From an uncultured bacterium (GTDB lineage: Bacteria > Actinomycetota > Actinomycetes > S36-B12): DNA of 5,208 nucleotides. Positions 1 to 4,823 of this stretch are shown here, piece by piece (position 1 is the first letter of the stretch; the number at the start of each line of letters is the position of its first letter). The translations under genes and the position numbers were made by a program. The notes beneath the pieces were generated by a model. The model made no database searches. It worked only from the letters and a program-made list of their open reading frames with translations, and was not told the origin of the DNA. The stretch spans positions 1 through 5,208 of the forward strand of contig CAITYI010000245.1 in the NCBI GenBank assembly GCA_903896585.1, given 5' to 3'.

Positions 1-90
1 AAGTTCGATCTTCCCAAGTTCGACCTTCCCAAGTTCGATCTACCTAAGTTCGATCTACCGAAATTTGATCTTCCCAAGTTCGATCGTCCC
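1..90 (+). repeat. 15-bp tandem repeat encoding KFDLP, six units
   Basis: Six consecutive 15-bp units start at 1, 16, 31, 46, 61 and 76. They encode KFDLP five times and then KFDRP. Units differ at third positions (GAT/GAC, CTT/CTA, CCC/CCT/CCG, AAG/AAA, TTC/TTT), so the peptide is conserved more tightly than the DNA. The array runs off the left edge and may be longer. Each unit has one positive and one negative charge, two hydrophobic residues and a proline, which suggests an extended rod or linker rather than a helix. Confidence 0.95.
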
Positions 91-240
91 CAGGTCGATT
101 TCACGGCGCTGAACGATCTGGCCGGTGTGGTCAAGAATGCCGCTTCGGATTCGGTGTTGGCGGCCACTCAGACTGCCACCAAGGTGCGCAACAGCGCAAC
201 CCACACGGTCACCCTTGTTCGCGAAGCAGTGGGCGTCTAG
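1..240 (+). CDS. C-terminal end of a KFDLP-repeat protein (HbhA-position protein), 5' truncated
   Basis: The frame is open from base 1 to a TAG at 238-240 and gives 79 residues; the start lies outside the window. Residues 1-30 are six pentapeptides (five KFDLP, one KFDRP), followed by a degenerate QVDF. Residues 35-79 form an Ala/Thr/Val-rich stretch that looks like an amphipathic helix and ends in REAVGV. The repeats differ from one another almost only at synonymous positions, which supports real coding. The next gene encodes a DUF2516 protein. In M. tuberculosis the gene before the DUF2516 gene (Rv0476) is hbhA (Rv0475), a coiled-coil surface adhesin, so this may be the positional counterpart. 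The tail is loosely like the helix that precedes the lysine-rich end of HbhA, but no lysine-rich PAKKA-type tail is present. Function is unknown; a surface, cell-envelope or phasin-like role is only a guess. Coding is very likely, identity uncertain. Confidence 0.8.
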   Translation, partial: KFDLPKFDLPKFDLPKFDLPKFDLPKFDRPQVDFTALNDLAGVVKNAASDSVLAATQTATKVRNSATHTVTLVREAVGV

Positions 241-268
241 TCACCCACGTTCAAAAATCAGCTCTGTG

Positions 269-307
269 CTGCGAGCCCTGCCAATAGGCGGGGCTCGCAG
301 TATTTGT
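269..307 (+). terminator. Intrinsic terminator after the KFDLP-repeat gene
   Basis: Bases 269-282 pair with 287-300 across an AATA tetraloop, a 14-bp stem with a single G-T (G-U) pair. It is followed by TATTTGT, a short and imperfect U-rich tract. It lies 28 nt after the TAG at 238-240, as expected for a Rho-independent terminator. On the minus strand the nearest T-run (252-258) is about 10 nt past the stem, so terminating antisense transcripts from the right is possible but weaker. Confidence 0.75.
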
Positions 308-317
308 GGGAGTCGGT

Positions 318-330
318 TAGCATTTCAACA
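318..330 (+). promoter_or_regulatory. Predicted leaderless promoter of the DUF2516 gene
   Basis: TAGCAT at 318-323 fits the actinobacterial -10 pattern TANNNT. It lies exactly at -12 to -7 if transcription starts at A330, the first base of the ATG. No Shine-Dalgarno sequence is at a usable distance (GGGAG at 308-312 is 17 nt away). No clear -35 is seen, and that position overlaps the terminator stem. Leaderless genes with this arrangement are common in actinobacteria. Confidence 0.55.
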
Positions 331-611
331 TGGGACTAGACGAGATCATCATTCTTATTCTGTGGGCGATTTTACTGGGAGTGAAAGCCTTTGCTCTTGT
401 TGATTGCCTGCGTCGTCCCGCCGACTATTTCCCGGTAATTGGCCGCCAATCCAAAATACTTTGGGTGGCATTAACCGCGGTATCGCTCCTCGCCGGATTG
501 GCTCCGAATTTGACCATGTCAATTTTTGGGATTGCGGGCACCGTTATCGCATTGATTTACCTATTCGATATTCGTCCCAAAATGATTGAGATCACCGGGC
601 GCAAATTTTAG
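330..611 (+). CDS. DUF2516 family small membrane protein
   Basis: This 93-residue protein has three predicted membrane segments at about residues 5-25, 42-58 and 62-80, and a basic C-terminus. The pattern of hydrophobic helices, the loop containing LRRPADYFP and the closing YLFDIRPKM fit DUF2516, a family of about 90 residues found in actinobacteria (M. tuberculosis Rv0476 is of this kind). The biochemical role is unknown. The ATG at 330 is chosen because the first helix starts immediately after it and a TANNNT -10 element sits at the leaderless distance. Its TAG at 609-611 overlaps the stop codon of the convergent editing gene by 3 of its bases within a 4-nt overlap. As in mycobacteria, it follows the gene in the hbhA position, but the intervening hairpin and its own promoter suggest separate transcription. 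Confidence 0.85.
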   Translation: MGLDEIIILILWAILLGVKAFALVDCLRRPADYFPVIGRQSKILWVALTAVSLLAGLAPNLTMSIFGIAGTVIALIYLFDIRPKMIEITGRKF

Positions 612-1339
612 TTTTCTAAGGCAATGCGGATTCGACGGAACCCTTTGCCCTTGTTTTCAATCTTGACCACTTTCATGACACCAATCTGACTCGTGCTCGC
701 CACGTGGGTTCCGCCATCGGCTTGGACATCGAGTCCATTAATGTCCACGATTCGCACAATTTCAATAGTGGGCGGTAAAAGATTTGTGGCCGTGCGAATA
801 ATGTCAGGAATTGCAAATGCTTCCTCACGACCAAGTTCATAGGTGGTAATTGCTCGATTTTGGGCCACTTCACTATTGCATGCCTGCTCAACGGCTTCTT
901 TGAATCCCTCGGGGATTGCATCCAGATTGAAATCTAATCTTCCGTTGAGCGGATCCATATTAGATCCGGTGACCAACGCACCAAAGTCGCGGAAAACCAC
1001 ACCCGAGAGTAGGTGCAATCCCGAGTGCGTGCGCATCAAAGCAAAGCGCCGAACATTTTCCAATGCACCGTGAACTTTGGTGCCTACCGGCGGAATGGGA
1101 TCACCCTCTGCGGGGATCAACCACAGGTCATCTTTACGACGAATATCGATAACCCGCGTTTGCACACCGTTCCACAGCAGGACACCGTGATCGGGTGGCT
1201 GACCACCGCCACCGGGATAGAAGGCCGAACGGTCGAGAACTATTCCCAGCTCGGGATCTGTTTCCAGCACCACGGCTTCCCATTCGCGAATATCAGCGTC
1301 GTCGAGCTCGAGCCGGTCGGTGCGGCCGTGAAGTGACAT
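608..1339 (-). CDS. alaX: AlaX-type alanyl-tRNA editing protein (trans-editing hydrolase)
   Basis: This 243-residue stand-alone homologue of the AlaRS editing domain is predicted to hydrolyse Ser-tRNA(Ala), and possibly Gly-tRNA(Ala), in the cytoplasm, protecting translation from mischarging. The N-terminal part (about 1-95) is the small beta-barrel seen in AlaX-M proteins, with the glycine loop FYPGGGGQP at 40-48. The catalytic and zinc-binding part has HxxxH at H105/H109 and a second half-site D208xxxH212 in QADGGTHV, where AlaRS and many AlaX proteins have CGGTHV. The length fits AlaX-M; the longer AlaX-L C-terminal domain is absent. The ATG at 1339 is 11 nt after the gpm stop; a GTAGG overlapping that stop could be the ribosome site. 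It is the last gene of the minus-strand cluster and overlaps the convergent DUF2516 gene by 4 nt. The family call is firm; exact substrate preference is inferred. Confidence 0.9.
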   Translation of the reverse strand: MSLHGRTDRLELDDADIREWEAVVLETDPELGIVLDRSAFYPGGGGQPPDHGVLLWNGVQTRVIDIRRKDDLWLIPAEGDPIPPVGTKVHGALENVRRFALMRTHSGLHLLSGVVFRDFGALVTGSNMDPLNGRLDFNLDAIPEGFKEAVEQACNSEVAQNRAITTYELGREEAFAIPDIIRTATNLLPPTIEIVRIVDINGLDVQADGGTHVASTSQIGVMKVVKIENKGKGFRRIRIALEN

Positions 1340-1350
1340 GTTCCGGATAC

Positions 1351-2112
1351 CTACTTCTTACCCTGCTGAGCAACAGCGGCCGCTGCTTCTTTCGCGGCCT
1401 CGGGGTCAAGGTATTCGCCGCCGGGGACAAGTGGTCTGAGGTTCGCATCCAGTCGATACACCAACGGGATGCCGGTGGGGATATTCAGAGAGGCAATATC
1501 CGAATCGGAGATTCCATCGAGGTGCTTGACCAAAGCGCGCAGTGAATTTCCGTGCGCAACAACGAGCACACATTCGTTCTTGCGTAGATGCTCTGCCACG
1601 ATCACGTCTTCCCAAAAAGGAATCAACCTGTCTACAACATCTGCAAGGCACTCGGTTGTGGGCACAGTTTCTGGAGGAAGGTCGGAGTAGCGCGGATCGG
1701 AATTCTGGGCGAATTCATTCTGTGGATCAATGGGTGGAGGGGGAGTGTCGTAGGACCTTCGCCAAAGCATGAATTGCTCTTCGCCGTACTCCGCCAAAGT
1801 TTGCGCTTTGTCTTTACCCTGCAGTGCACCGTAGTGGCGTTCATTGAGTCGCCAAGTTCGCACGACCGGAATCCAAAGTCGCTCAGCGGCGCTGAGTGCG
1901 AGTTGCGAAGTCTTAATGGCACGCTGCAGGAGTGAGGTGAGGACTACATCCGGGTTCAGTCCAGCGGCCTTGATGAGCTCCCCACCGCGGGTCGCTTCCT
2001 GGCGGCCCTTGTCGGTGAGGTCAACATCCACCCAACCGGTGAAAAGGTTCTTCTCATTCCACTCAGATTCTCCGTGGCGAAGCAAAATCAAGGTATAGAC
2101 GGTGTCAGCCAT
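1351..2112 (-). CDS. gpmA: 2,3-bisphosphoglycerate-dependent phosphoglycerate mutase
   Basis: This is a full-length cofactor-dependent phosphoglycerate mutase of 253 residues, interconverting 3- and 2-phosphoglycerate in cytosolic glycolysis and gluconeogenesis. The phosphohistidine motif LLRHGESEWN has catalytic H13, R64 is in LLQRAIKTS, E91 in LNERHYG acts as general acid/base, and H187 is in VVAHGNSLRALVKHL. The loop NLFTGWVDVDLT is typical of the family. The last 20 or so residues are an Ala-rich low-complexity tail. The ATG at 2112 gives the canonical N-terminus just before the RHG motif. Upstream there is only a weak AGG four bases from the ATG, and a CAAGAT at -12 to -7 that could be a poor internal leaderless promoter. 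The gene starts 17 nt after the YbjN-family stop; in M. tuberculosis gpm1 likewise lies between the YbjN-family gene and senX3. Confidence 0.97.
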   Translation of the reverse strand: MADTVYTLILLRHGESEWNEKNLFTGWVDVDLTDKGRQEATRGGELIKAAGLNPDVVLTSLLQRAIKTSQLALSAAERLWIPVVRTWRLNERHYGALQGKDKAQTLAEYGEEQFMLWRRSYDTPPPPIDPQNEFAQNSDPRYSDLPPETVPTTECLADVVDRLIPFWEDVIVAEHLRKNECVLVVAHGNSLRALVKHLDGISDSDIASLNIPTGIPLVYRLDANLRPLVPGGEYLDPEAAKEAAAAVAQQGKK

Positions 2113-2124
2113 GCACCTATCTTG

Positions 2125-2138
2125 CCGGACTAGTCCGG
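2125..2138. repeat. Perfect 14-bp palindrome across the YbjN-family stop codon
   Basis: CCGGACTAGTCCGG equals its own reverse complement. It contains the TAG stop of the YbjN-family gene (2130-2132, minus) and ends 12 nt before the gpm ATG. In mRNA it could fold as a 5-bp stem with a CUAG loop; as DNA it could be a dimer-binding site. There is no U-tract on either side, so it is not a normal terminator. Function unknown. Confidence 0.6.
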
Positions 2139-2633
2139 TATCTCCAGAATGTGGGCAAATGCTGCGAGATTCGCGGTGGATTCACCCCGGGAGATCCGCC
2201 AGTCATATTCCTTCTTGATGGCGGTGGCGAAGCCAAGTTCCAGGATTGTGTTGAAGGAGTTGTCCGAGTACTCAGCCACGCAGCCGATTAGTCGATCAAC
2301 TTCCGCAGAATCAAGTGAGATCAGTGGAACTTTCCCCGCCAGATAGATATCGCCGTGTGAATCAATTGCAAATGAAACGCCATACATTTTCAGATTGCGT
2401 TCGAGTATCCAGTGATACACGTCCTCAGTATTTTCATCAGGATGACGGGCCACAAAAGCATTGATGGTCAAGGCGTTAATACCCACACTGAGTGAACAGG
2501 TTGTGGTGAGTTTCTTCTCACCAGGAATTGTCACGACCACTACATTGTTGGCTCGTTCAAAAAGTAAGCCAGCTTGGTTCAAGTAGTCCTCAATCACGGC
2601 GATTGATTGGGATTGCAGGGTATTAGCTTCCAT
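2130..2633 (-). CDS. YbjN-domain protein (putative sensory transduction regulator family)
   Basis: This 167-residue soluble protein matches the YbjN family by its pattern: an N-terminal helix (SIAVIEDYLNQAGL), strands VVVVTIPGEKK and TTTCSLSVGINALTINAFVARHPDEN, then VYHWILERNLKMYGVSFAIDSHGDIYLAGKV and a helical C-terminal part ending in a W-x-I-S-R-G segment. Family members sit next to mshA and gpm in many actinobacteria (Rv0487 in M. tuberculosis). The molecular function is unsettled; the fold resembles type III secretion chaperone-like proteins, so a chaperone or regulatory role is possible. The ATG at 2633 is preferred because GAGGAAG lies 9 nt upstream within the end of mshA. An ATG at 2640-2638 is out of frame. 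The 6-nt gap from mshA suggests translational coupling. Confidence 0.85.
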   Translation of the reverse strand: MEANTLQSQSIAVIEDYLNQAGLLFERANNVVVVTIPGEKKLTTTCSLSVGINALTINAFVARHPDENTEDVYHWILERNLKMYGVSFAIDSHGDIYLAGKVPLISLDSAEVDRLIGCVAEYSDNSFNTILELGFATAIKKEYDWRISRGESTANLAAFAHILEIPD

Positions 2634-2639
2634 TGCTCA

Positions 2640-3908
2640 TTACTTCCTCACTACTTCCTGTGAGGTGGCATAAGACTGCAGCGCAAGCGTGTATGACTTG
2701 AGTAGTCCCGCAGTGGTGTTTTCCCACCCAAAACCGGCAGCATGCATGCGCGCACCCGCTGACAATTCCTTGCGGTAGACCGGATTCAAAATCAGTTGAT
2801 TAAGCACATGGGCATAGGCAATTGGGTTGTGTCCTTGGATTAAGCGACCACTCACGTTATCCGCGACTGCGGTGGTTAATCCACCCACGGCCGCAGCAAT
2901 GACGGGGGTGCCGCAGGCCTGTGACTCAATGGCCACCAAACCGAAGGATTCCGAGTAGGAAGGAACCACGGTGAGGTCAGCAGCTCGGTACCAACTCACC
3001 AATGTCTCGCGCGCACCGGGTAATTCGAAACGGACAAGATCGCTGATACCCAGTTCCACAGCTAAATTTGCGAGGGATTCGGGGTGCTCAAGTCCACTCC
3101 CAGACGCGCCCCCGCAAATCACAACTACCAGTGAACTTCGTAATTCTGGTCGCATGGCAATGAGCTCCGCTGCTGCCCGGATCAAAATATCGGGGGCCTT
3201 CAGCGGTTGAATTCTGCCGACGTACAGCAGAACAGTGGAATCCAATGGAACACCGAGTTCTTTGCGAGCACGGGATTTGGGCCCAGGGGAAAACATGGCG
3301 AGGTCAACGCCGGGGTTGACCACATCAATTCGATCAGGGTTTGCCGAATACAAATCCACCAATTGTTGGGACTCGACTTCGGTGTTGGCCACAAGTCGTT
3401 GTGCGACATCGACAACCTGTTGTTCACCAATAATGCGCATTTCCGGCTCGGGCTTGTCTCCTTGAGCAATATCAAGGTTCTTCACTCGACCCATGGTGTG
3501 CATGGTGTGCACTAATGGAACGCGCCATCTTTCAGATGCGAGCCAACCAACTTGGCCGGATAACCAATAGTGGGAGTGAATGAGTCCGTAGTATCCCTCG
3601 GGCCGGGCGGCTTCAACACGCATTACGCCAGCGGTCACCGCGCACAGTTGACCGGGAAGGTCATTTTTCATCAGTCCTTCATACGGGCCGGCCGTGATGT
3701 GCTGGACGGTTACCCCGGGCGCCATTTCGACTTTTGCTGGTAGTGCCGAGGATGAAGCGCGCGTAAAGATGTCTACCTCAACCCCTGACTGTGCGAGTCT
3801 TTTGGCTGTTTCCACCACATAGACGTTCATTCCACCAGCGTCACCTGTACCGGGTTGATCCAGCGGTGAAGTGTGAATTGAGAGAACGGCAATGCGCTCG
3901 GGAAGCAT
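2640..3908 (-). CDS. mshA: MshA, D-inositol-3-phosphate glycosyltransferase (mycothiol biosynthesis)
   Basis: MshA catalyses the first committed step of mycothiol synthesis, joining GlcNAc from UDP-GlcNAc to 1L-inositol 1-phosphate in the cytoplasm. The 422-residue protein is a complete GT-B, GT4-family retaining glycosyltransferase. The N-terminal signature is AVLSIHTSPLDQPGTGDAGG (7-26), followed by MNVYV, then HSHYWLSGQVGWLA (111-124), HTMHTMGRVKN (134-144) and NTEVESQQLV (175-184). The C-terminal domain has VGRIQPLKAPD with R232 and K237, and the E-x7-E motif at E320 and E328 in SESFGLVAIES for nucleotide-sugar binding. These are diagnostic of MshA rather than generic GT4 enzymes. The ATG at 3908 is 15 nt after the phoU stop, with AAAGAG about 9 nt upstream. 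It is followed after 6 nt by the YbjN-family gene. Its presence implies a mycothiol-producing actinobacterium. Confidence 0.97.
   Translation of the reverse strand: MLPERIAVLSIHTSPLDQPGTGDAGGMNVYVVETAKRLAQSGVEVDIFTRASSSALPAKVEMAPGVTVQHITAGPYEGLMKNDLPGQLCAVTAGVMRVEAARPEGYYGLIHSHYWLSGQVGWLASERWRVPLVHTMHTMGRVKNLDIAQGDKPEPEMRIIGEQQVVDVAQRLVANTEVESQQLVDLYSANPDRIDVVNPGVDLAMFSPGPKSRARKELGVPLDSTVLLYVGRIQPLKAPDILIRAAAELIAMRPELRSSLVVVICGGASGSGLEHPESLANLAVELGISDLVRFELPGARETLVSWYRAADLTVVPSYSESFGLVAIESQACGTPVIAAAVGGLTTAVADNVSGRLIQGHNPIAYAHVLNQLILNPVYRKELSAGARMHAAGFGWENTTAGLLKSYTLALQSYATSQEVVRK
2643..2649 (-). promoter_or_regulatory. Ribosome binding site of the YbjN-family gene, inside the end of mshA
   Basis: GAGGAAG on the minus strand encodes part of the last residues of MshA and lies 9 nt before the ATG at 2633. 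It is the best Shine-Dalgarno sequence in the cluster. It selects this start over the nearer out-of-frame ATG that overlaps the mshA stop (TAATG). Confidence 0.65.
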
Positions 3909-3923
3909 GGCGGGCGGCTCTTT

Positions 3924-4586
3924 CTAGTTGACCAACGAGACAGCGACATAGGGTTCACCGGTCACGATGGTGACCACCCGCTTGGACACCGAGACAGCAT
4001 GATCGGCATAGCGTTCATAGAAACGTGAAAGCAGAGTGACATCGATTGCTTCTTCTACACCGTATTTCCACGATGGCGACAACACAATGGTAAACAACTC
4101 GCGGTGAAGTCGATCCATGTCTTCGTCATGGCGAGCGATGTCTGCACACATGCTGACGTCTTTAGTGGCAATTACTGATCCGGTCTTGTTCACAATTGCT
4201 TCAGCGAGTCCACCCATTTCGGCGAAAGTTCCTCGCACCTCCTGTGGTACTGCCACTTTGGGGTGACGCATGCGGGCCTGCTTAGCAACATGCTCGGCCA
4301 GATCCCCCATTCGTTCAAGCGAACTTGACATCTTCATGCTGCCTAAAATGCTGCGCAGATCCGCACCGGTGGATGTCTTCAGGGCAACTAACTCAAAGCA
4401 GCGCTCTTCGATACTCGCGGTCAGGATGTCCACCTTGGCATCAAAGTCGATGACCGCTTCGGCAAGCTGCAGGTCGGCATCGAGAAGGGCCTGCGTTGCC
4501 CGGTTCATGGCAGAACCTACGAGGCGGGTGACCTCGACCAGGTCGGCATTAATGGTCTCAAGTTGATCGCTATCAGCCTGTCGCAT
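3924..4586 (-). CDS. phoU: PhoU, phosphate signalling regulator
   Basis: This 220-residue protein is a complete PhoU with two tandem three-helix repeats. Each carries the expected metal-binding E-x3-D motif: E91/D95 in SSSLERMGDLAEHVAKQAR and E191/D195 in RFYERYADHAVSVSKRVV. PhoU is a cytoplasmic peripheral protein that links the PstSCAB transporter to the phosphate sensor kinase and keeps the kinase off when phosphate is plentiful. Divergent transcription from a SenX3/PhoR-type kinase matches the arrangement in Streptomyces. The ATG at 4586 is supported by GGAGATGGAG ending 5 nt upstream. It is the first gene of the minus-strand cluster, 15 nt before mshA, so the cluster may be read from its promoter. 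A PhoP/RegX3-like direct-repeat array lies about 115-140 nt upstream. Confidence 0.96.
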   Translation of the reverse strand: MRQADSDQLETINADLVEVTRLVGSAMNRATQALLDADLQLAEAVIDFDAKVDILTASIEERCFELVALKTSTGADLRSILGSMKMSSSLERMGDLAEHVAKQARMRHPKVAVPQEVRGTFAEMGGLAEAIVNKTGSVIATKDVSMCADIARHDEDMDRLHRELFTIVLSPSWKYGVEEAIDVTLLSRFYERYADHAVSVSKRVVTIVTGEPYVAVSLVN

Positions 4587-4591
4587 GGTGA

Positions 4592-4601
4592 CTCCATCTC
4601 C
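4592..4601 (-). promoter_or_regulatory. phoU ribosome binding site (double GGAG)
   Basis: Two GGAG motifs, at 4601-4598 and 4595-4592 on the minus strand, precede the phoU ATG by 11 and 5 nt. Either could serve. This makes phoU a leadered gene, in contrast to the two predicted leaderless genes in the window. Confidence 0.7.
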
Positions 4602-4615
4602 GTTGTCAGGACAAC
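4602..4615. repeat. Inverted repeat in the phoU leader, possible operator
   Basis: GTTGTC-AG-GACAAC is a perfect 6-bp inverted repeat with a 2-bp centre. It lies between a candidate phoU -10 (4619-4614) and the ribosome site and would overlap the predicted transcription start near 4607. The 2-nt centre is too short for a good RNA hairpin, so a binding site for a dimeric regulator is more plausible. No known regulator motif is recognised. Confidence 0.45.
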
Positions 4616-4619
4616 TTTA
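4614..4619 (-). promoter_or_regulatory. Candidate phoU -10 element
   Basis: TAAAGT on the minus strand fits TANNNT and would place the start near 4607, giving a leader of about 21 nt that includes the ribosome site. No convincing -35 is seen about 17 nt upstream. The Pho-box array lies some 80 nt further upstream, so another promoter adjacent to that array (for example CACTGT at 4691-4686) may also exist. Confidence 0.35.
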
Positions 4620-4699
4620 CGCCGCGCTACGAATTCCGCGATTCCCACTGGGGCTCACAAACGATCTGGGGGCACTTTTCTGGCCACAGTGGGCCCGGG

Positions 4700-4728
4700 A
4701 ATGAATCCCCGGCTAACGGAGGGTGAAC
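4700..4728 (-). promoter_or_regulatory. PhoP/RegX3-box-like direct-repeat array facing phoU
   Basis: Read on the minus strand, three 7-mers are spaced exactly 11 nt apart: GTTCACC (4728-4722), GTTAGCC (4717-4711) and ATTCATT (4706-4700), separated by CTCC and GGGG. Streptomyces PhoP boxes are direct repeats of about 11 nt built on GTTCACC, and the mycobacterial RegX3 site is similar. The first unit matches all seven bases, the others five and four. The location, between phoU and a SenX3/PhoR-type kinase gene, is where such a box is expected. The presumed binding protein would be the response regulator encoded after the kinase, outside this window. Confidence 0.6.
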
Positions 4729-4768
4729 AGCAGGAGCAATTGGTGGAATGTTGTGCTAACTCTGGCGT

Positions 4769-4775
4769 GTTCACC
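4769..4775 (+). promoter_or_regulatory. Single GTTCACC half-site facing the sensor kinase gene
   Basis: An exact GTTCACC lies 35 nt before a candidate -10 of the kinase gene. Unlike the array at 4700-4728, the 7-mers 11 and 22 nt downstream (GGGTGGA, CGTGACG) match poorly, so this may be a single weak PhoP/RegX3 half-site or chance. Its orientation is opposite to the other array, fitting divergent control. Confidence 0.3.
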
Positions 4776-4809
4776 GGGCGGGTGGACCAGCGTGACGGGC
4801 GGAGCGCCC

Positions 4810-4823
4810 TATCCTGTGAGATG
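4810..4823 (+). promoter_or_regulatory. Predicted leaderless promoter of the sensor kinase gene
   Basis: TATCCT at 4810-4815 fits TANNNT and ends 7 nt before the GTG at 4823, the spacing for transcription starting at or within a base of the start codon. There is no good Shine-Dalgarno sequence upstream of that GTG. No clear -35 is visible. Confidence 0.45.

Noticed and set aside
125..403. A 92-codon plus-strand open frame overlapping the repeat gene end and the DUF2516 start
   Set aside because: It runs through the terminator hairpin and the DUF2516 promoter, and both real genes lie in other frames.
3489..3511. Tandem TGCATGGTGTGCA-like repeat inside mshA
   Set aside because: It encodes HTMHTM, the normal position of the conserved MshA HTxHT motif, so the repetition is explained by the protein.
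3207..3515. A 102-codon plus-strand open frame antisense to mshA
   Set aside because: It is a shadow of mshA, which has full-length family motifs in the same stretch.
4695..4712. Small CCGGG/CCCGG inverted repeat overlapping the third Pho-box unit
   Set aside because: The arms are short, need a bulge, and have no U-tract; it is probably incidental to local GC content.
4754..4760. Minus-strand GTTAGCA upstream of the Pho-box array as a fourth repeat
   Set aside because: It is 32 nt from GTTCACC at 4728, one base out of phase with the 11-nt period, and no matching units lie between.
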